A stretch of 64,000 nt of DNA. Origin: Sinimarinibacterium flocculans. Its GTDB lineage: Bacteria > Pseudomonadota > Gammaproteobacteria > Nevskiales > Nevskiaceae. The DNA is taken from NCBI RefSeq assembly GCF_003201205.1, contig NZ_QICN01000005.1, positions 62,001-126,000 on the forward strand, given 5' to 3'. The notes beneath the pieces were generated by a model. That model was not told the DNA's origin. It did no database searches and was given only the letters and a program-made list of their open reading frames with translations. Each line of letters starts with the position of its first letter. Position 1 is the first letter of the stretch. Shown here one piece after another: positions 53,344 to 62,139 of this stretch. The position numbers and the translations under genes were made by a program.

Positions 53344-54336
53344 ATGACCATCGCCGCCTGGATCGCATCCGGACTGGCCTGCGGCTTGTTCGCGGCCTGG
53401 GGCGCCCTCGCCCTGCACTTCCAGGGCCCGCGGAACCGCGTCCGGCGACAGTTGCTGATCGCCGTCTGGCTGCTGTTCGCGTTCGCGGTCGTCGTCGCCT
53501 TGCGCGCGTATCCCCTGGCCGCGGCGGCGCTCTACCTCGTCGCGGCGGTGCTGTTGCTGGCGTGGTGGCGCGGCATCCGTCCGGCGCGCGACCGCGACTG
53601 GGCCGACGAGGTCGCGCGGCTCGCCACCGGCCGCGTCGAGGGCGACCGCGTGATCGTCGATCACGTCCGCAACTTCACCTGGCGCACGACCACCGACTAC
53701 GACGTGCGCTGGGAACAGCGGTCCTACGACCTGAACCATCTGCAGTCGGTCGACCTGATCCTGTCGTACTGGGGGCGACCGGGCATCGCACACACGCTGG
53801 TGTCGTTCGGCTTCGCCGATGGCGGGCAACTCGTGTTCTCGGTCGAGATCCGCAAGCAGCGCGGAGAGGCCTACTCCGAGATCGGCGGGTTCTTCCGCCA
53901 GTTCGAGGCCAGCATCATCGCCGCCGACGAGCGCGACATCGTCTACCTGCGCACCAATGTCCGCGGCGAGGACTGCTACCTGTACCGCATCCATCTCGGC
54001 GAGGACGCGCGCCGCGCACTGCTGCTCGCCTACGTGGAAGAAGCGAACCGGCTGGCCGAACGGCCGCGCTTCTACAACTCGCTGACGAACAACTGCACGA
54101 CCGTCGTCTACCGCATGCTCAGCCGCATCCTGCGCGGATTGCCGCTCGACGTCCGTCTGCTGTTGTCCGGCCTGCTGCCGACCTACATCCACCGTCTCGG
54201 CGGCCTGACGCCGGCGCATGATCCCGAGGAACTGCGCGAACGCGGCCGCATCACCCGGCGGGCCATCGAAGCCGGACACGTCGCGGATTTCCCGCAACGC
54301 ATCCGCCGCGGCGTGCCGGGCATCGACCCGCGCTGA
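53344..54336 (+). CDS. DUF4105 (Lnb N-terminal periplasmic-like) membrane protein
   Basis: 330 aa from ATG 53344. Three N-terminal helices (IAAWIASGLACGLFAAWGAL, LLIAVWLLFAFAVVVAL, AAALYLVAAVLLLAWW) are followed by the DUF4105 core: RNFTWRTTTDYDVRWEQRSY, VDLILSYWGRPGIAHTLVSF, FSVEIRKQRGEAYSEIGGFF and the late Cys-containing FYNSLTNNCTTVVYRML. A conserved His and Cys make a papain-like hydrolase possible. The Lnb part has a role in lipoprotein processing in other bacteria, but here the link is only the domain. Confidence 0.82.
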   Translation: MTIAAWIASGLACGLFAAWGALALHFQGPRNRVRRQLLIAVWLLFAFAVVVALRAYPLAAAALYLVAAVLLLAWWRGIRPARDRDWADEVARLATGRVEGDRVIVDHVRNFTWRTTTDYDVRWEQRSYDLNHLQSVDLILSYWGRPGIAHTLVSFGFADGGQLVFSVEIRKQRGEAYSEIGGFFRQFEASIIAADERDIVYLRTNVRGEDCYLYRIHLGEDARRALLLAYVEEANRLAERPRFYNSLTNNCTTVVYRMLSRILRGLPLDVRLLLSGLLPTYIHRLGGLTPAHDPEELRERGRITRRAIEAGHVADFPQRIRRGVPGIDPR

Positions 54337-54339
54337 GGC

Positions 54340-55149
54340 TCAGGCGCCGCGACGGTCGGGCGCGATCGCGACGGTATCGACACGGCCGAAGCCGCTGCCC
54401 GCCGCGTAGTCCCAGCGTTCGACGTGGCAGGACCGTCCCCGGGGGTCGTAGCGCAGCAGGTTGACCGAGTTCGGCGCCTCGCGCCGCGTCCGCGACGAGA
54501 CCGCCGTGCCCGCCTGCACGCACCACAGCGTGCGTCCCTGCACCCCGCCGTACGCGTTGAGCGTGCGCACGTAGGGCAGATGGATATGTCCGCCCATGAC
54601 GATGTCGGCGCCGCTCTCGGCCCACCGGCGCAGCGCGCGCTCGTGCCCGTGCAGCAGGTTGTGCGCGTCGCCGGCGCTCGGCACGTGCAGCGGCTGGTGG
54701 GTCACGACCACGCGCAGCTGGTCGGGCGCGGCGCGACGCAGGCGTGCGGCAACGGCCTCGACCTGCGCCGCCGACACCTCCCCGTCGACATGGCGCCATC
54801 GGCGCGTGGTGTCGACGCCGAGCACCAGCATCGACGCATCCTCATGGACGGGCGCGTGGTCGTCGCCGAAAGCGCGCCGGTAGCCGGCATAGGGCCACAG
54901 CAGGCGCGCGACCGGATTGAACAGCGGGATGTCGTGGTTGCCGGGGATCGCCAGCAGCGCGGACGGTGCCAGGCGCTCCACGAACCGGCGCGCCGCGGCG
55001 AACTGCGCCCGGCGTGCGCGCTGCGTGATGTCACCGGAGAGCACCACCAGATCCGGCCGCTGCGCATGCGCGAGCGTCAGCAGCGCATCGACCACCGGCG
55101 CCTGCTCGGTGCCGAAGTGCGGATCGGAAATCTGCAGCAGGACGCTCAT
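54340..55149 (-). CDS. Class III metallophosphoesterase (CpdA-like)
   Basis: 269 aa. Dimetal ligands in order: Asp9 and His11 (ISDPHFG), Asp40 (SGDITQ), Asn71-His72 (PGNHDIP), His151 (THQP), His188 and His190 (GGHIH). CpdA-type enzymes hydrolyse cAMP, but the substrate range of the fold is wide. It starts inside the lipid-kinase stop (ATGA), so the two are co-transcribed, suggesting a lipid-phosphate context. Confidence 0.9.
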   Translation of the reverse strand: MSVLLQISDPHFGTEQAPVVDALLTLAHAQRPDLVVLSGDITQRARRAQFAAARRFVERLAPSALLAIPGNHDIPLFNPVARLLWPYAGYRRAFGDDHAPVHEDASMLVLGVDTTRRWRHVDGEVSAAQVEAVAARLRRAAPDQLRVVVTHQPLHVPSAGDAHNLLHGHERALRRWAESGADIVMGGHIHLPYVRTLNAYGGVQGRTLWCVQAGTAVSSRTRREAPNSVNLLRYDPRGRSCHVERWDYAAGSGFGRVDTVAIAPDRRGA

Positions 55150-56084
55150 GCGCGCTCCTGGCGGTCGTCTTCGGCCGGCACCATCAGCCGCAAGGGTTGC
55201 GGCGAGACGCTGAACACCAGCGGGCTGCGCATGCGATGGATCTCGCCGTCGGCGGCGACCTTGACGCGCCGTTGTCCGCGCACGTGCACCGTGAGGCGGC
55301 GGAACGGAAACTCGATGACGCGGCCGGTGCTGCCGAGCTGGCCGATCGCGCCCCGCAGGGCCAGCGCGAACAGCGCCCGGCTGCGCGTCGGCTCGACCGC
55401 GATCGCCGCCAGCTGGCCGGCGTCGAGTGCGTCGGCCGCCGTCGACAGGCCACTCTGCTCGAACTGCAGGCGGTTGTTGCCGATGAACAGGGTCGGCGTG
55501 CGCAGGTGCCGGTTGTGGCCGCCGTTCTCGATCTCCAGGTCCAGCTGCCGGTGATCGCGCATCAGCGTCGCCAGGCCGGAGACGATGGCGACCCAGCGAT
55601 ACCGGCCGAGCTGCCGCTTGTAGGCCTCGCGATCCTCGAGCAGTCGCGGGTACAGGCCGAGACTGGCATTGACCAGGAAGGCCCGGCCGTTGACCAGGCC
55701 GACGCGCACCGGCTGCGGCTTCGCCCGCAGCAGACTGCGTGCGGCGCCCTCGATGTCCTGCGCCACGCCATGCTCGCGGCCGAAGTAGTTGAAGGTGCCC
55801 TGCGGCAGGATGCCGAACGCGCAGTCGCTGCCCAGCGTCGCGTGGGCGACCGCGCTGAGCGTACCGTCGCCGCCGGCCGCGACGACCACGCCGCGGCAGG
55901 CCGCGGCGCGCGTCACCGCCTGCGCGGCGACGGCATCGAGCTTCGCCGGCGTGCGCACCGGCAGGAACTCGACCTCGCGTCCGCCCTCGCGGAACACGGA
56001 CGCGAGCAGGCGGCAACGCTCGTCGCCGGCGGTGCGACCCGAGCGGGTATTGATAACGACGAACAGCGGCGCACGGTCGGTCAT
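55146..56084 (-). CDS. Diacylglycerol/lipid kinase family protein
   Basis: 312 aa. The catalytic domain begins FVVINTRSGRTAGDE and has the nucleotide motif AAGGDGTLSAVAHATLGS (GGDGT) and FGILPQGTFNYFGREHG, followed by the beta-rich C-terminal half (LVNASLGLYPRLLEDR, EIENGGHNRHLRTPTLFIGN). It phosphorylates a membrane lipid such as diacylglycerol or a sphingoid base. Followed by the phosphoesterase with a 4-bp overlap. Confidence 0.92.
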   Translation of the reverse strand: MTDRAPLFVVINTRSGRTAGDERCRLLASVFREGGREVEFLPVRTPAKLDAVAAQAVTRAAACRGVVVAAGGDGTLSAVAHATLGSDCAFGILPQGTFNYFGREHGVAQDIEGAARSLLRAKPQPVRVGLVNGRAFLVNASLGLYPRLLEDREAYKRQLGRYRWVAIVSGLATLMRDHRQLDLEIENGGHNRHLRTPTLFIGNNRLQFEQSGLSTAADALDAGQLAAIAVEPTRSRALFALALRGAIGQLGSTGRVIEFPFRRLTVHVRGQRRVKVAADGEIHRMRSPLVFSVSPQPLRLMVPAEDDRQERA

Positions 56085-56135
56085 GGGAAGACGATAACGG
56101 CTGCCGCCGACTGCCGCGTGAATGCTGCCCCGCGA

Positions 56136-56164
56136 TTGCCGCAGCACTTGGGAATCATTATCAT
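56136..56164 (+). promoter_or_regulatory. Fur-controlled promoter of the PepSY operon
   Basis: TTGCCG (56136-56141), 17 nt, TATCAT (56159-56164, 5/6). TGGGAATCATTATCA (56149-56163) matches the Fur 7-1-7 consensus at 12 of 14 positions, the best of the three sites in the window. Confidence 0.82.
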
Positions 56165-56260
56165 TCCTGACCGACGGCCGTCCGCCTCTCTCGTCGATCC
56201 CGCGATGCTCCTGTCCTGCCCCCTCCCCCGTCCGCCGTCGCGTCGAAGCGCCAGTCGCCC

Positions 56261-56554
56261 ATGAGCAGCGAACGCCGCCGCCTGTGGTCGCGCGTCGCCC
56301 TCGCCGGGCCCGTCGTCTTCGTCTGTGCCGCGCTGGTGATGTGCGGCGGCGCGCTGTGGCTGCCGAAGGGGCCCGCACAGATCGACAACGTGGTCCTGCC
56401 GATCGTGCTGTTCCCGGCGATCTGGGCGGGGCTGTTCTTCTACGCCTGTCTCGATCGTCGGCTCGGCCGCGCCTGGGGTGTCGTCTCCGCGCTCGCGCTT
56501 GCCCACGCCGCGCTGATCGCCGCCCACCTGCTGCAACCGGGAGCCTTCGCATGA
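56261..56554 (+). CDS. Small three-helix membrane protein of the iron operon (DUF3649-like)
   Basis: 97 aa. Basic start (SSERRRLWSR), then three hydrophobic segments: VALAGPVVFVCAALVMCGGALW, VVLPIVLFPAIWAGLFFYACL and WGVVSALALAHAALIAAHLL. Position before a PepSY gene and under a Fur promoter matches the DUF3649-PepSY-DUF3325 arrangement of other proteobacteria; the family label is tentative. Its stop overlaps the PepSY ATG (ATGA). Confidence 0.78.
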   Translation: MSSERRRLWSRVALAGPVVFVCAALVMCGGALWLPKGPAQIDNVVLPIVLFPAIWAGLFFYACLDRRLGRAWGVVSALALAHAALIAAHLLQPGAFA

Positions 56555-58155
56555 TCCGCCTGAGCCAGGAACGCGCCAAGACCCTGCTCGCGATCCACGG
56601 ATGGTCGGCCGTGTTCCTGGGCCTGCTGCTGTACGCGGTGATCCTCACCGGCGTCGCATCGGTGTTCGCCACCGAGATCGGCGACTGGTCGAGCCCGCTG
56701 CCGGCACGGGTCGAAGACCCCTTCCCGCCGGGGACCGACGGCATGATCCGCGGACTCGCCGAAACGGTCGACCCGGCGTTCCACGAAGAGCTGTTCTTCT
56801 TCCCGCGCGCCGGCAATCGTCTGTACGCCTTCTTTCATGCGCACGAGACCGGCGAGGACGGCACGCCGCGCGAACGCGGCGTGGCCGCCGAGTTCGACCC
56901 GTCCAGCGGCGCGATGATCAAGCGCGTCGAGGGCACCGGCGACGACATCGAGGCGCAGGACGATGCCAACGCGCTCGCCCACTTCATGGTCGACCTGCAC
57001 GTGCGCCTGCATCTGCCGCACCCCTGGGGCCTGCTGCTGACCGGCGTGCTCGGACTGGCCATGCTCGTCGCCGCGGTGACCGGCTTCGTCGTGCACCGTC
57101 ACCTGATCCGCGAACTGTTCACGCTGCGTCGCCGCGGCGACCGGCTGCTGACGGCGCGCGATACGCACGTCATCGCCGGCACCTGGAACCTGCCGTTCGC
57201 CTTCGTTCTCGCCTTCACCGGCAGCTACTTCAGCTTCGGCAGCGCCTTCGGCATTCCGGCGATGGCGATGGTCGCCTTCGGCGGCGACCAGGAGCGGATG
57301 ATCGAGACCGTCATCGGCAATCCGCCGGCCACCGACGAGACGCCTGCCGTCATGGGCGACCTCGACGCGATGATCGCCGACGCGCGCGAGCGCTCCGGCG
57401 CCCAGGTCGGTTTCGTCCAGGTACAGCACTGGGGCCGTGCCGACGCGCTGGTGACGATGTTCATGGACTACCGCGAAGGCAAGCTGCTCGGCCCGAACTA
57501 CGTCTACGGTGGCGCCAACGGCGGTTTCCGCTACACCAAGCCGTCGCTGGGGCTGACCGATTCCACCGGCAGCGCCCTGTTCTCGCTGATGTCGCCGCTG
57601 CACTTCGGCAATTTCGCCGGCGTGTTCTCCAAGGCGGTGTGGTTCGCGCTCGGCTTCGCCGGCGCCTACGTCTCCATCACCGGGCTGCTGCTGTGGACCA
57701 CGCGCCGCCAGGCACAGCGGGGTTGGCGACATCTCGCCGCGGCCACCCACGCCGTCGGCTACGGCCTGCCGCTGGGCCTGGTGCTCGCTGCCTGGGCCTA
57801 CTTCGGCGGCCGTGCGCTCGGTTTCGACGTCAACACGGCGATGATGAGCACGTTTCTGATGACGCTGGCGGCGTCCTGCGCCGTCGCGTGGCGCGTCGAA
57901 GCCCTGGCCACTGCCCGGCGCGGTCTGCTCGGTGCCACGGGGCTGGCGCTGATCGCCCTGCCGGTCCTGCGGATGACGAGCGGCGGTCCCGGCTGGGCCG
58001 ATGCCTTCGGCACCGGGCTGCAGACCCTGGTCGCCTTCGACATCGTCGTGGTGCTCGGCGGCCTGTTCTGCCTGTGGACGCTGCGTCGCGTACCACAGCC
58101 GGCGACGGCGCCGCTCGCCGCCGACGACGAACTGGACGAAGCCGCGCGCACATGA
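56551..58155 (+). CDS. PepSY-domain transmembrane protein (ferric-reductase-like)
   Basis: 534 aa from ATG 56551. Multi-helix PepSY_TM protein: LLAIHGWSAVFLGLLLYAVILTG with the first His; VHLHL-type His pair (DLHVRLHLPHPW) before GLLLTGVLGLAMLV; VVHRHLIRELF; IAGTWNLPFAFVLAFTGSY; and SPLHFGNFAGVFSKAVWFALG. The conserved His residues in several helices suggest b-type haem and transmembrane electron transfer, as proposed for PepSY reductases of ferric siderophores. Flanked by two small membrane genes with ATGA overlaps on both sides. Confidence 0.9.
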   Translation: MIRLSQERAKTLLAIHGWSAVFLGLLLYAVILTGVASVFATEIGDWSSPLPARVEDPFPPGTDGMIRGLAETVDPAFHEELFFFPRAGNRLYAFFHAHETGEDGTPRERGVAAEFDPSSGAMIKRVEGTGDDIEAQDDANALAHFMVDLHVRLHLPHPWGLLLTGVLGLAMLVAAVTGFVVHRHLIRELFTLRRRGDRLLTARDTHVIAGTWNLPFAFVLAFTGSYFSFGSAFGIPAMAMVAFGGDQERMIETVIGNPPATDETPAVMGDLDAMIADARERSGAQVGFVQVQHWGRADALVTMFMDYREGKLLGPNYVYGGANGGFRYTKPSLGLTDSTGSALFSLMSPLHFGNFAGVFSKAVWFALGFAGAYVSITGLLLWTTRRQAQRGWRHLAAATHAVGYGLPLGLVLAAWAYFGGRALGFDVNTAMMSTFLMTLAASCAVAWRVEALATARRGLLGATGLALIALPVLRMTSGGPGWADAFGTGLQTLVAFDIVVVLGGLFCLWTLRRVPQPATAPLAADDELDEAART

Positions 58156-58442
58156 GCACCGACCTGTATTCGGCGATCGCGATCGCCGTCAGCCTGCTGC
58201 CCGTGCTGACGCTCGCGCTGCGCGATCCCAAGCGCCTGCGCAGCCGCCGCAGCGCGCAGCGGACTGCTGCCGCCAGCGAACGCCGCGTGCTGGCAGTGCT
58301 CGCGCTGGTGCCGGGCCTCGTACTCGCGACGCTCGGCCAGTGGCCGGCATTCCTGATCTGGCTCGGCAGCGTCAGTGCCGCCGGCTGGCTGCTGGTGCTG
58401 TGGCTCTCGCGCGAGTCGGGCCGCGTCGTCGCGGAACCCTGA
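58152..58442 (+). CDS. Small three-helix membrane protein (DUF3325-like position)
   Basis: 96 aa. Hydrophobic segments: LYSAIAIAVSLLPVLTLAL, VLAVLALVPGLVLATLG and PAFLIWLGSVSAAGWLLVLWL, with a basic loop between the first two. Translationally coupled to the PepSY gene. The position fits the third member of known iron-uptake membrane operons, but I cannot confirm the family. Confidence 0.78.
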   Translation: MSTDLYSAIAIAVSLLPVLTLALRDPKRLRSRRSAQRTAAASERRVLAVLALVPGLVLATLGQWPAFLIWLGSVSAAGWLLVLWLSRESGRVVAEP

Positions 58443-58464
58443 TTCGGTCATCCGGCGACGCACG

Positions 58465-58498
58465 CGACAGGGCCGGAGCTTGCGCGCCGGCCCTGTCG
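58465..58498. terminator. Bidirectional terminator-like hairpin
   Basis: A perfect 12-bp stem, CGACAGGGCCGG (58465-58476) and CCGGCCCTGTCG (58487-58498), 10-nt loop, lying between two converging genes. Confidence 0.75.
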
Positions 58499-58523
58499 GG
58501 TCATTCGGTCGTTGCCGCCAGGC

Positions 58524-59012
58524 TTACGGGTCGAGCCGGCTCAGCTGTCGCGGATCGGGCGACTGCTGCGGCCAGACGAAGACCACACGCTCCGGCTCAC
58601 CGTTGCTCACCTTGACCTCGCGGGTCTTGGTATCGCCGCCCAGCGTCGCCGACACCGTATAGCGGCCGTCCGGCAGCTCGGCCATCAGCAGCGGCCCCTG
58701 CGCCTTCGTTTCCAGCTGGGCATTGCCGCTGCTGTCGGTGATCGTCACGCCGACCCCAGCCGTGTACATGTTGCGACCATCCGGCGCCCGTTCGACGAAG
58801 GTCAGCGTCAGCGGATACTCGCTGCTGAGGCGGCGCATGGTCTCGGCCTCGGCGGCGCCGATGCCGCCGACGCGGTATTCGATGCTGCCGGCGCGCTGCT
58901 CCGGTGGCGCGTCGGTCGCGGCCAGTGCACCGGCCGCTGCGAACGAGAAAACGCCGGCGAGCGCTGCAGACAGCGCAGTGTGCGCGGCGCGTGTGCGGTG
59001 AATCCTGTTCAT
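58524..59012 (-). CDS. Secreted protein with carboxypeptidase-regulatory/Ig-like domain
   Basis: 162 aa. Signal peptide ends GALAATD; the remainder is one beta-sandwich-like domain: GVGVTITDSSGNAQLET, LMAELPDGRYTVSATLGGD and TKTREVKVSNGEPERVVF, resembling CarboxypepD_reg/transthyretin-like repeats. A start at 59084 is possible, but AGGAGG precedes ATG 59012. Not clearly linked to the iron genes. Function unknown. Confidence 0.78.
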   Translation of the reverse strand: MNRIHRTRAAHTALSAALAGVFSFAAAGALAATDAPPEQRAGSIEYRVGGIGAAEAETMRRLSSEYPLTLTFVERAPDGRNMYTAGVGVTITDSSGNAQLETKAQGPLLMAELPDGRYTVSATLGGDTKTREVKVSNGEPERVVFVWPQQSPDPRQLSRLDP

Positions 59013-59115
59013 GGCGTCCTCCTGTTGCGGATGGGTGGCGCCGGGCGCATGGAACACCCGGCGCGCGACGCCCAGTTTCCGCACCGCACCTGAAGTCAGG
59101 CTGAAACGCGCCGCT

Positions 59116-60102
59116 TCAACGGCAGGACGGCGCGTCGCCGCCGCCCGCCGGCGTCAGACGATCGGTGTGCAGACGCCCCTGGATCGCCAGCAGGCATGCC
59201 GGGAAGTTGGTGATGATGCCGTCGACGCCCATGTCGATCAGTTGCCGGATGTCGGCTTCACTGTCGGCGGTCCACGGTACGACCTGCTTGCCGAGCGCAT
59301 GGGCGCTGTCGACCAGCGCGGCGTTCAGGTCCGGCGAGGCGAACTGCGGCGCGACGTACTCGTGCCCACGCAGGGTGGCGTAGCTCAGGCTCAGCAGCGC
59401 ACCGCTCGGTGTCAGGTAAAGCGTCCTGATCGTCGGGTCGAGCAGCTTGACCGCGTCGATCGCCAGCGGATTGAAGGACTGCACGATGATGCGGTCCTGG
59501 ATGCCGCTGGCCTGGATCTGCCCGACCAGCAGCTGCGCGGCGCGGAGCCCGGCCGTGGTCAGGCCCTCGACGCCGTCGAAACTGATCTTGATCTCGATCG
59601 TCACCGTCGGCGCGTAGTCGCCCTCGAACTGTGCGGCGAACGCGAACAGCTCCTCCGCCGTCGGCACGCGCACGCCGGTGCCGCGCAGCGGATGCGCCCG
59701 CGCCTCGTCGGGACTCGTCGTCGGCTGCCCGGGCGAGAACCAGTAGGCTGCATCGCATTCGAGAATCTCGGCGTAGCTGTGGTCGGCGACGCGGCCGCTG
59801 CAGTCCGTGGTGCGGTCGAGCGTGTCGTCGTGCATGAGCACGAGTACCTCGTCGGCCGTCACCAGCATGTCCGCCTCGAAATCGTCGACGCCCAGGCGCG
59901 CGGCGTTCTCGTAGGCGAGCATCGTGTTCTCCGGTGCGTAGGCGGCACCGCCGCGATGCGCGGACACGAAAGGCACGGCGACGAAGGAGGCCGGGGGCGG
60001 CGCGGTGCCGCCCGGCGCTTCCGAGCTTCCACAGCCGCTCAGCAGCAATGCAGGCAGAAGCACGGACAGACGCTGCGCTCGGATCAGATGCAAGACGCTC
60101 AT
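59116..60102 (-). CDS. Glycerophosphodiester phosphodiesterase lipoprotein
   Basis: 328 aa. Lipobox LLLSGCG (Cys near 24) anchors it outside the cytoplasm. GDPD catalytic residues: VSAHRGG, PENTMLAYE, DDFEADMLVTADEV and LMHDDTLDRTT; later VTIEIKISFD and VVPWTADSEADI. It hydrolyses glycerophosphodiesters to glycerol-3-phosphate. With PhoX nearby it suggests phosphate scavenging. ATG 60102 begins the signal; the longer frame overlaps the hairpin. Confidence 0.92.
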   Translation of the reverse strand: MSVLHLIRAQRLSVLLPALLLSGCGSSEAPGGTAPPPASFVAVPFVSAHRGGAAYAPENTMLAYENAARLGVDDFEADMLVTADEVLVLMHDDTLDRTTDCSGRVADHSYAEILECDAAYWFSPGQPTTSPDEARAHPLRGTGVRVPTAEELFAFAAQFEGDYAPTVTIEIKISFDGVEGLTTAGLRAAQLLVGQIQASGIQDRIIVQSFNPLAIDAVKLLDPTIRTLYLTPSGALLSLSYATLRGHEYVAPQFASPDLNAALVDSAHALGKQVVPWTADSEADIRQLIDMGVDGIITNFPACLLAIQGRLHTDRLTPAGGGDAPSCR

Positions 60103-60136
60103 GGACAGGACGGGTGCTGGGAGGCGGGTGAGGATC

Positions 60137-60166
60137 GCACGGGCAGGCCGCGAGGCCCGCCCGTGC
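60137..60166. terminator. Hairpin between the Cys-rich lipoprotein and GDPD genes
   Basis: GCACGGGC (60137-60144) pairs with GCCCGTGC (60159-60166); inside, GGCC (60146-60149) and GGCC (60154-60157) enclose a GCGA tetraloop, with one A/C mismatch between stems. No T-tract on the minus strand. Confidence 0.55.
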
Positions 60167-60187
60167 GGGCGCAGTCGCATGCAGCGT

Positions 60188-60562
60188 CTAGCGCGTGTCG
60201 GCGAAGGTGCAGCGCTGCTCGATGCAGGCCACCCCCGACGGGCGCGGCGCGCAGGTCGGCACCGGACAGGGTCCGGCATTGCATTGGTCGATGCGTCCCT
60301 GCAGGGCGGATGCTAGGCTTTGCAACTGCGCGACCTCCGCGGCATTGACGGCGTAGCCGCAGCCCAGGAAGCACTGAGGCTGGCCGCCATAGCTCACGCA
60401 GTCGTCATTGGTTTCGCACGCCCGCGCGTCCTCGACGGCGGCCGTCCATTGCTGGAACGCCGTGGCCCGCTCCTCTTCCGCGCTGGCGCAATCGCTGCCG
60501 TCTCCGCTGCACGCAGCCAGCAGCAAGGCCGCGGTGGCCATCAACATCGCACGCATCTTCAT
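60188..60562 (-). CDS. Cys-rich small lipoprotein
   Basis: 124 aa from ATG 60562 (GTG 60565 just before). Lipobox LLLAACSG. About eleven further Cys residues, many in pairs: ACETNDDC, CFLGCGY, CNAGPCPVPTC, CIEQRC, indicating multiple disulfides in a surface or periplasmic protein. GGGAGG precedes the start. No family recognised. Confidence 0.8.
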   Translation of the reverse strand: MKMRAMLMATAALLLAACSGDGSDCASAEEERATAFQQWTAAVEDARACETNDDCVSYGGQPQCFLGCGYAVNAAEVAQLQSLASALQGRIDQCNAGPCPVPTCAPRPSGVACIEQRCTFADTR

Positions 60563-60588
60563 CACATGACCCTCCCGGTTGTGGACGC

Positions 60589-62058
60589 TCAGTCTGCCTC
60601 GCCTCGCAACAGCGCAGCCAGCGCCGCGCCGCCGACCAGTGCGAGCGCGCCGAGACCGAGGCCGCCGCCACCGCCGAGGGGATCAGGCCCGCCACCCCCC
60701 TGCTGCCGGAACGGCCCCGTGATCTCGAAGATCTCGCCGCGGATCTCTTGGCCGGTGGACTCGTCGACGGTGTGGCGCTTGCCCTGGCTGGCAAGGTACA
60801 GGCGCGTGCCGTCGGGCGAGAACGCCGGGCCGGCGAGTTCCGAGTGCGGCACGGGATAGCGCAGGAACGGCGCGACCGTGCGCGAGTCGTGCGTGATCAT
60901 CACCAGCTCCATGTTGCCGCCATCCTCGGCGACGAACAGGTCGCGGCTGTACGGGTGCACGACGAGGTTGTCGACGCCGGTCAGCACCGCGGCGTCGCCG
61001 GCATCGGCCGCGTCGTAGAGGATGTTGATGGACTCGGCCTCGGTGTCGTAGACCCAGACGCGGTTGCTGCCCTTGGTGGTGAAGTAGACCTTGCCGCTGT
61101 CGTACCAGCAGCCCTCGCCGCCGTCGAACACCGCGGCATTCTCGACCTGATAGCGCGTGGGCAGCGGCAGCCCGAGCGGGTTGCGCACGACCTCCCAGCG
61201 CACGCGACCGGTCGCGGTCTCCCGCACACCCGGCATCAGCGCCTTCCACGGCACGTCGTGCGGGTCCGCCAGCGGATGCGCGGCGCGCCAGGCATCGAGC
61301 TCCGGCTGGTAGTTGCGGCGCTTGACCGGCGCGCCCTCGTCGAGCACCAGCACTTCGAGCGTGCCGCTGGACAGATCGGGATAGTGGTCCGGCGTGTAGC
61401 GGTAGAACGCGCCGTCGCCGGTGTCCTCGGTCATGTAGACACGCCGGCCGACCGGATCGACGGCGGCGGCCTCGTGGCTGAACTGCCCCATCGCCAGCAG
61501 ACGGCGCGCCGGATTCAGACGCGTCGGATCGCACTCGTAGACGAAGCCGAGGAAATTCTCCTCGCAGGACAGCCAGGTGCCCCAGGGTGTCGGTCCGCCG
61601 GCACAGTTGTTGTTCGTGCCCTGCAGCACGGGATAGGCATCGACGACGTTGCCCGCCGCGTCGAAGCGGATCGCGCCGACGCCGCCCTGGTCCCGGCAAA
61701 AACGCGACAGCGGCGCATCGAGGCATTCGTCGGCGATGATCGGCACCTCGGAGTTCGAGACGTAGATCCAGCCGCCGTCATCCTGCGGAAAGACGGCGCC
61801 GCCGTCCGGCGCCCGATGCCAGACGTACTGCGAGGCGCCGCCGGCGGCGAGCGGCACCGGCGAATACGCCTCGGCGATCCGCCGCGAACGAAAGCCCGGC
61901 GGCAGCCACAGACCGTTGTCATCCGGCCCGATGAGTTCGCCGTAGGGACTCGGCCCGGCCTGCGCCGGCGCGGCGTAGGCGCGCTGCCAGAAGGCGGGTC
62001 CCAGACCGAAGGTGCCGGCGACCGCGAGGCCGGCCTGCAGGAAGTGTCGTCGCTTCAT
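60589..62058 (-). CDS. PhoX-like (DUF839) Tat-exported protein with Gly-rich C-terminal anchor
   Basis: 489 aa. KRRHFLQAGLAVAG is a Tat signal. The beta-propeller core has PhoX-type signatures: VLQGTNNNCAGGPTPWGTWL, then SCEENFLGF, HEAAAVDP and VYMTEDTGDGAFYRYTP. Family members are Ca/Fe-dependent phosphatases, but this member may be a non-phosphatase relative. The end is unusual: GGGGPDPLGGGGGLG, then a hydrophobic stretch and a short charged tail, like a GlyGly-CTERM or similar sorting/anchoring signal. Confidence 0.88.
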   Translation of the reverse strand: MKRRHFLQAGLAVAGTFGLGPAFWQRAYAAPAQAGPSPYGELIGPDDNGLWLPPGFRSRRIAEAYSPVPLAAGGASQYVWHRAPDGGAVFPQDDGGWIYVSNSEVPIIADECLDAPLSRFCRDQGGVGAIRFDAAGNVVDAYPVLQGTNNNCAGGPTPWGTWLSCEENFLGFVYECDPTRLNPARRLLAMGQFSHEAAAVDPVGRRVYMTEDTGDGAFYRYTPDHYPDLSSGTLEVLVLDEGAPVKRRNYQPELDAWRAAHPLADPHDVPWKALMPGVRETATGRVRWEVVRNPLGLPLPTRYQVENAAVFDGGEGCWYDSGKVYFTTKGSNRVWVYDTEAESINILYDAADAGDAAVLTGVDNLVVHPYSRDLFVAEDGGNMELVMITHDSRTVAPFLRYPVPHSELAGPAFSPDGTRLYLASQGKRHTVDESTGQEIRGEIFEITGPFRQQGGGGPDPLGGGGGLGLGALALVGGAALAALLRGEAD

Positions 62059-62139
62059 CGCCGCCCCGAAAGCAAAGCGCGGCAGGCTAGCGTGCGGCGA
62101 TGAAACCCCGATGACGGCCCGGCGGCGCCCCGGTCGCGA

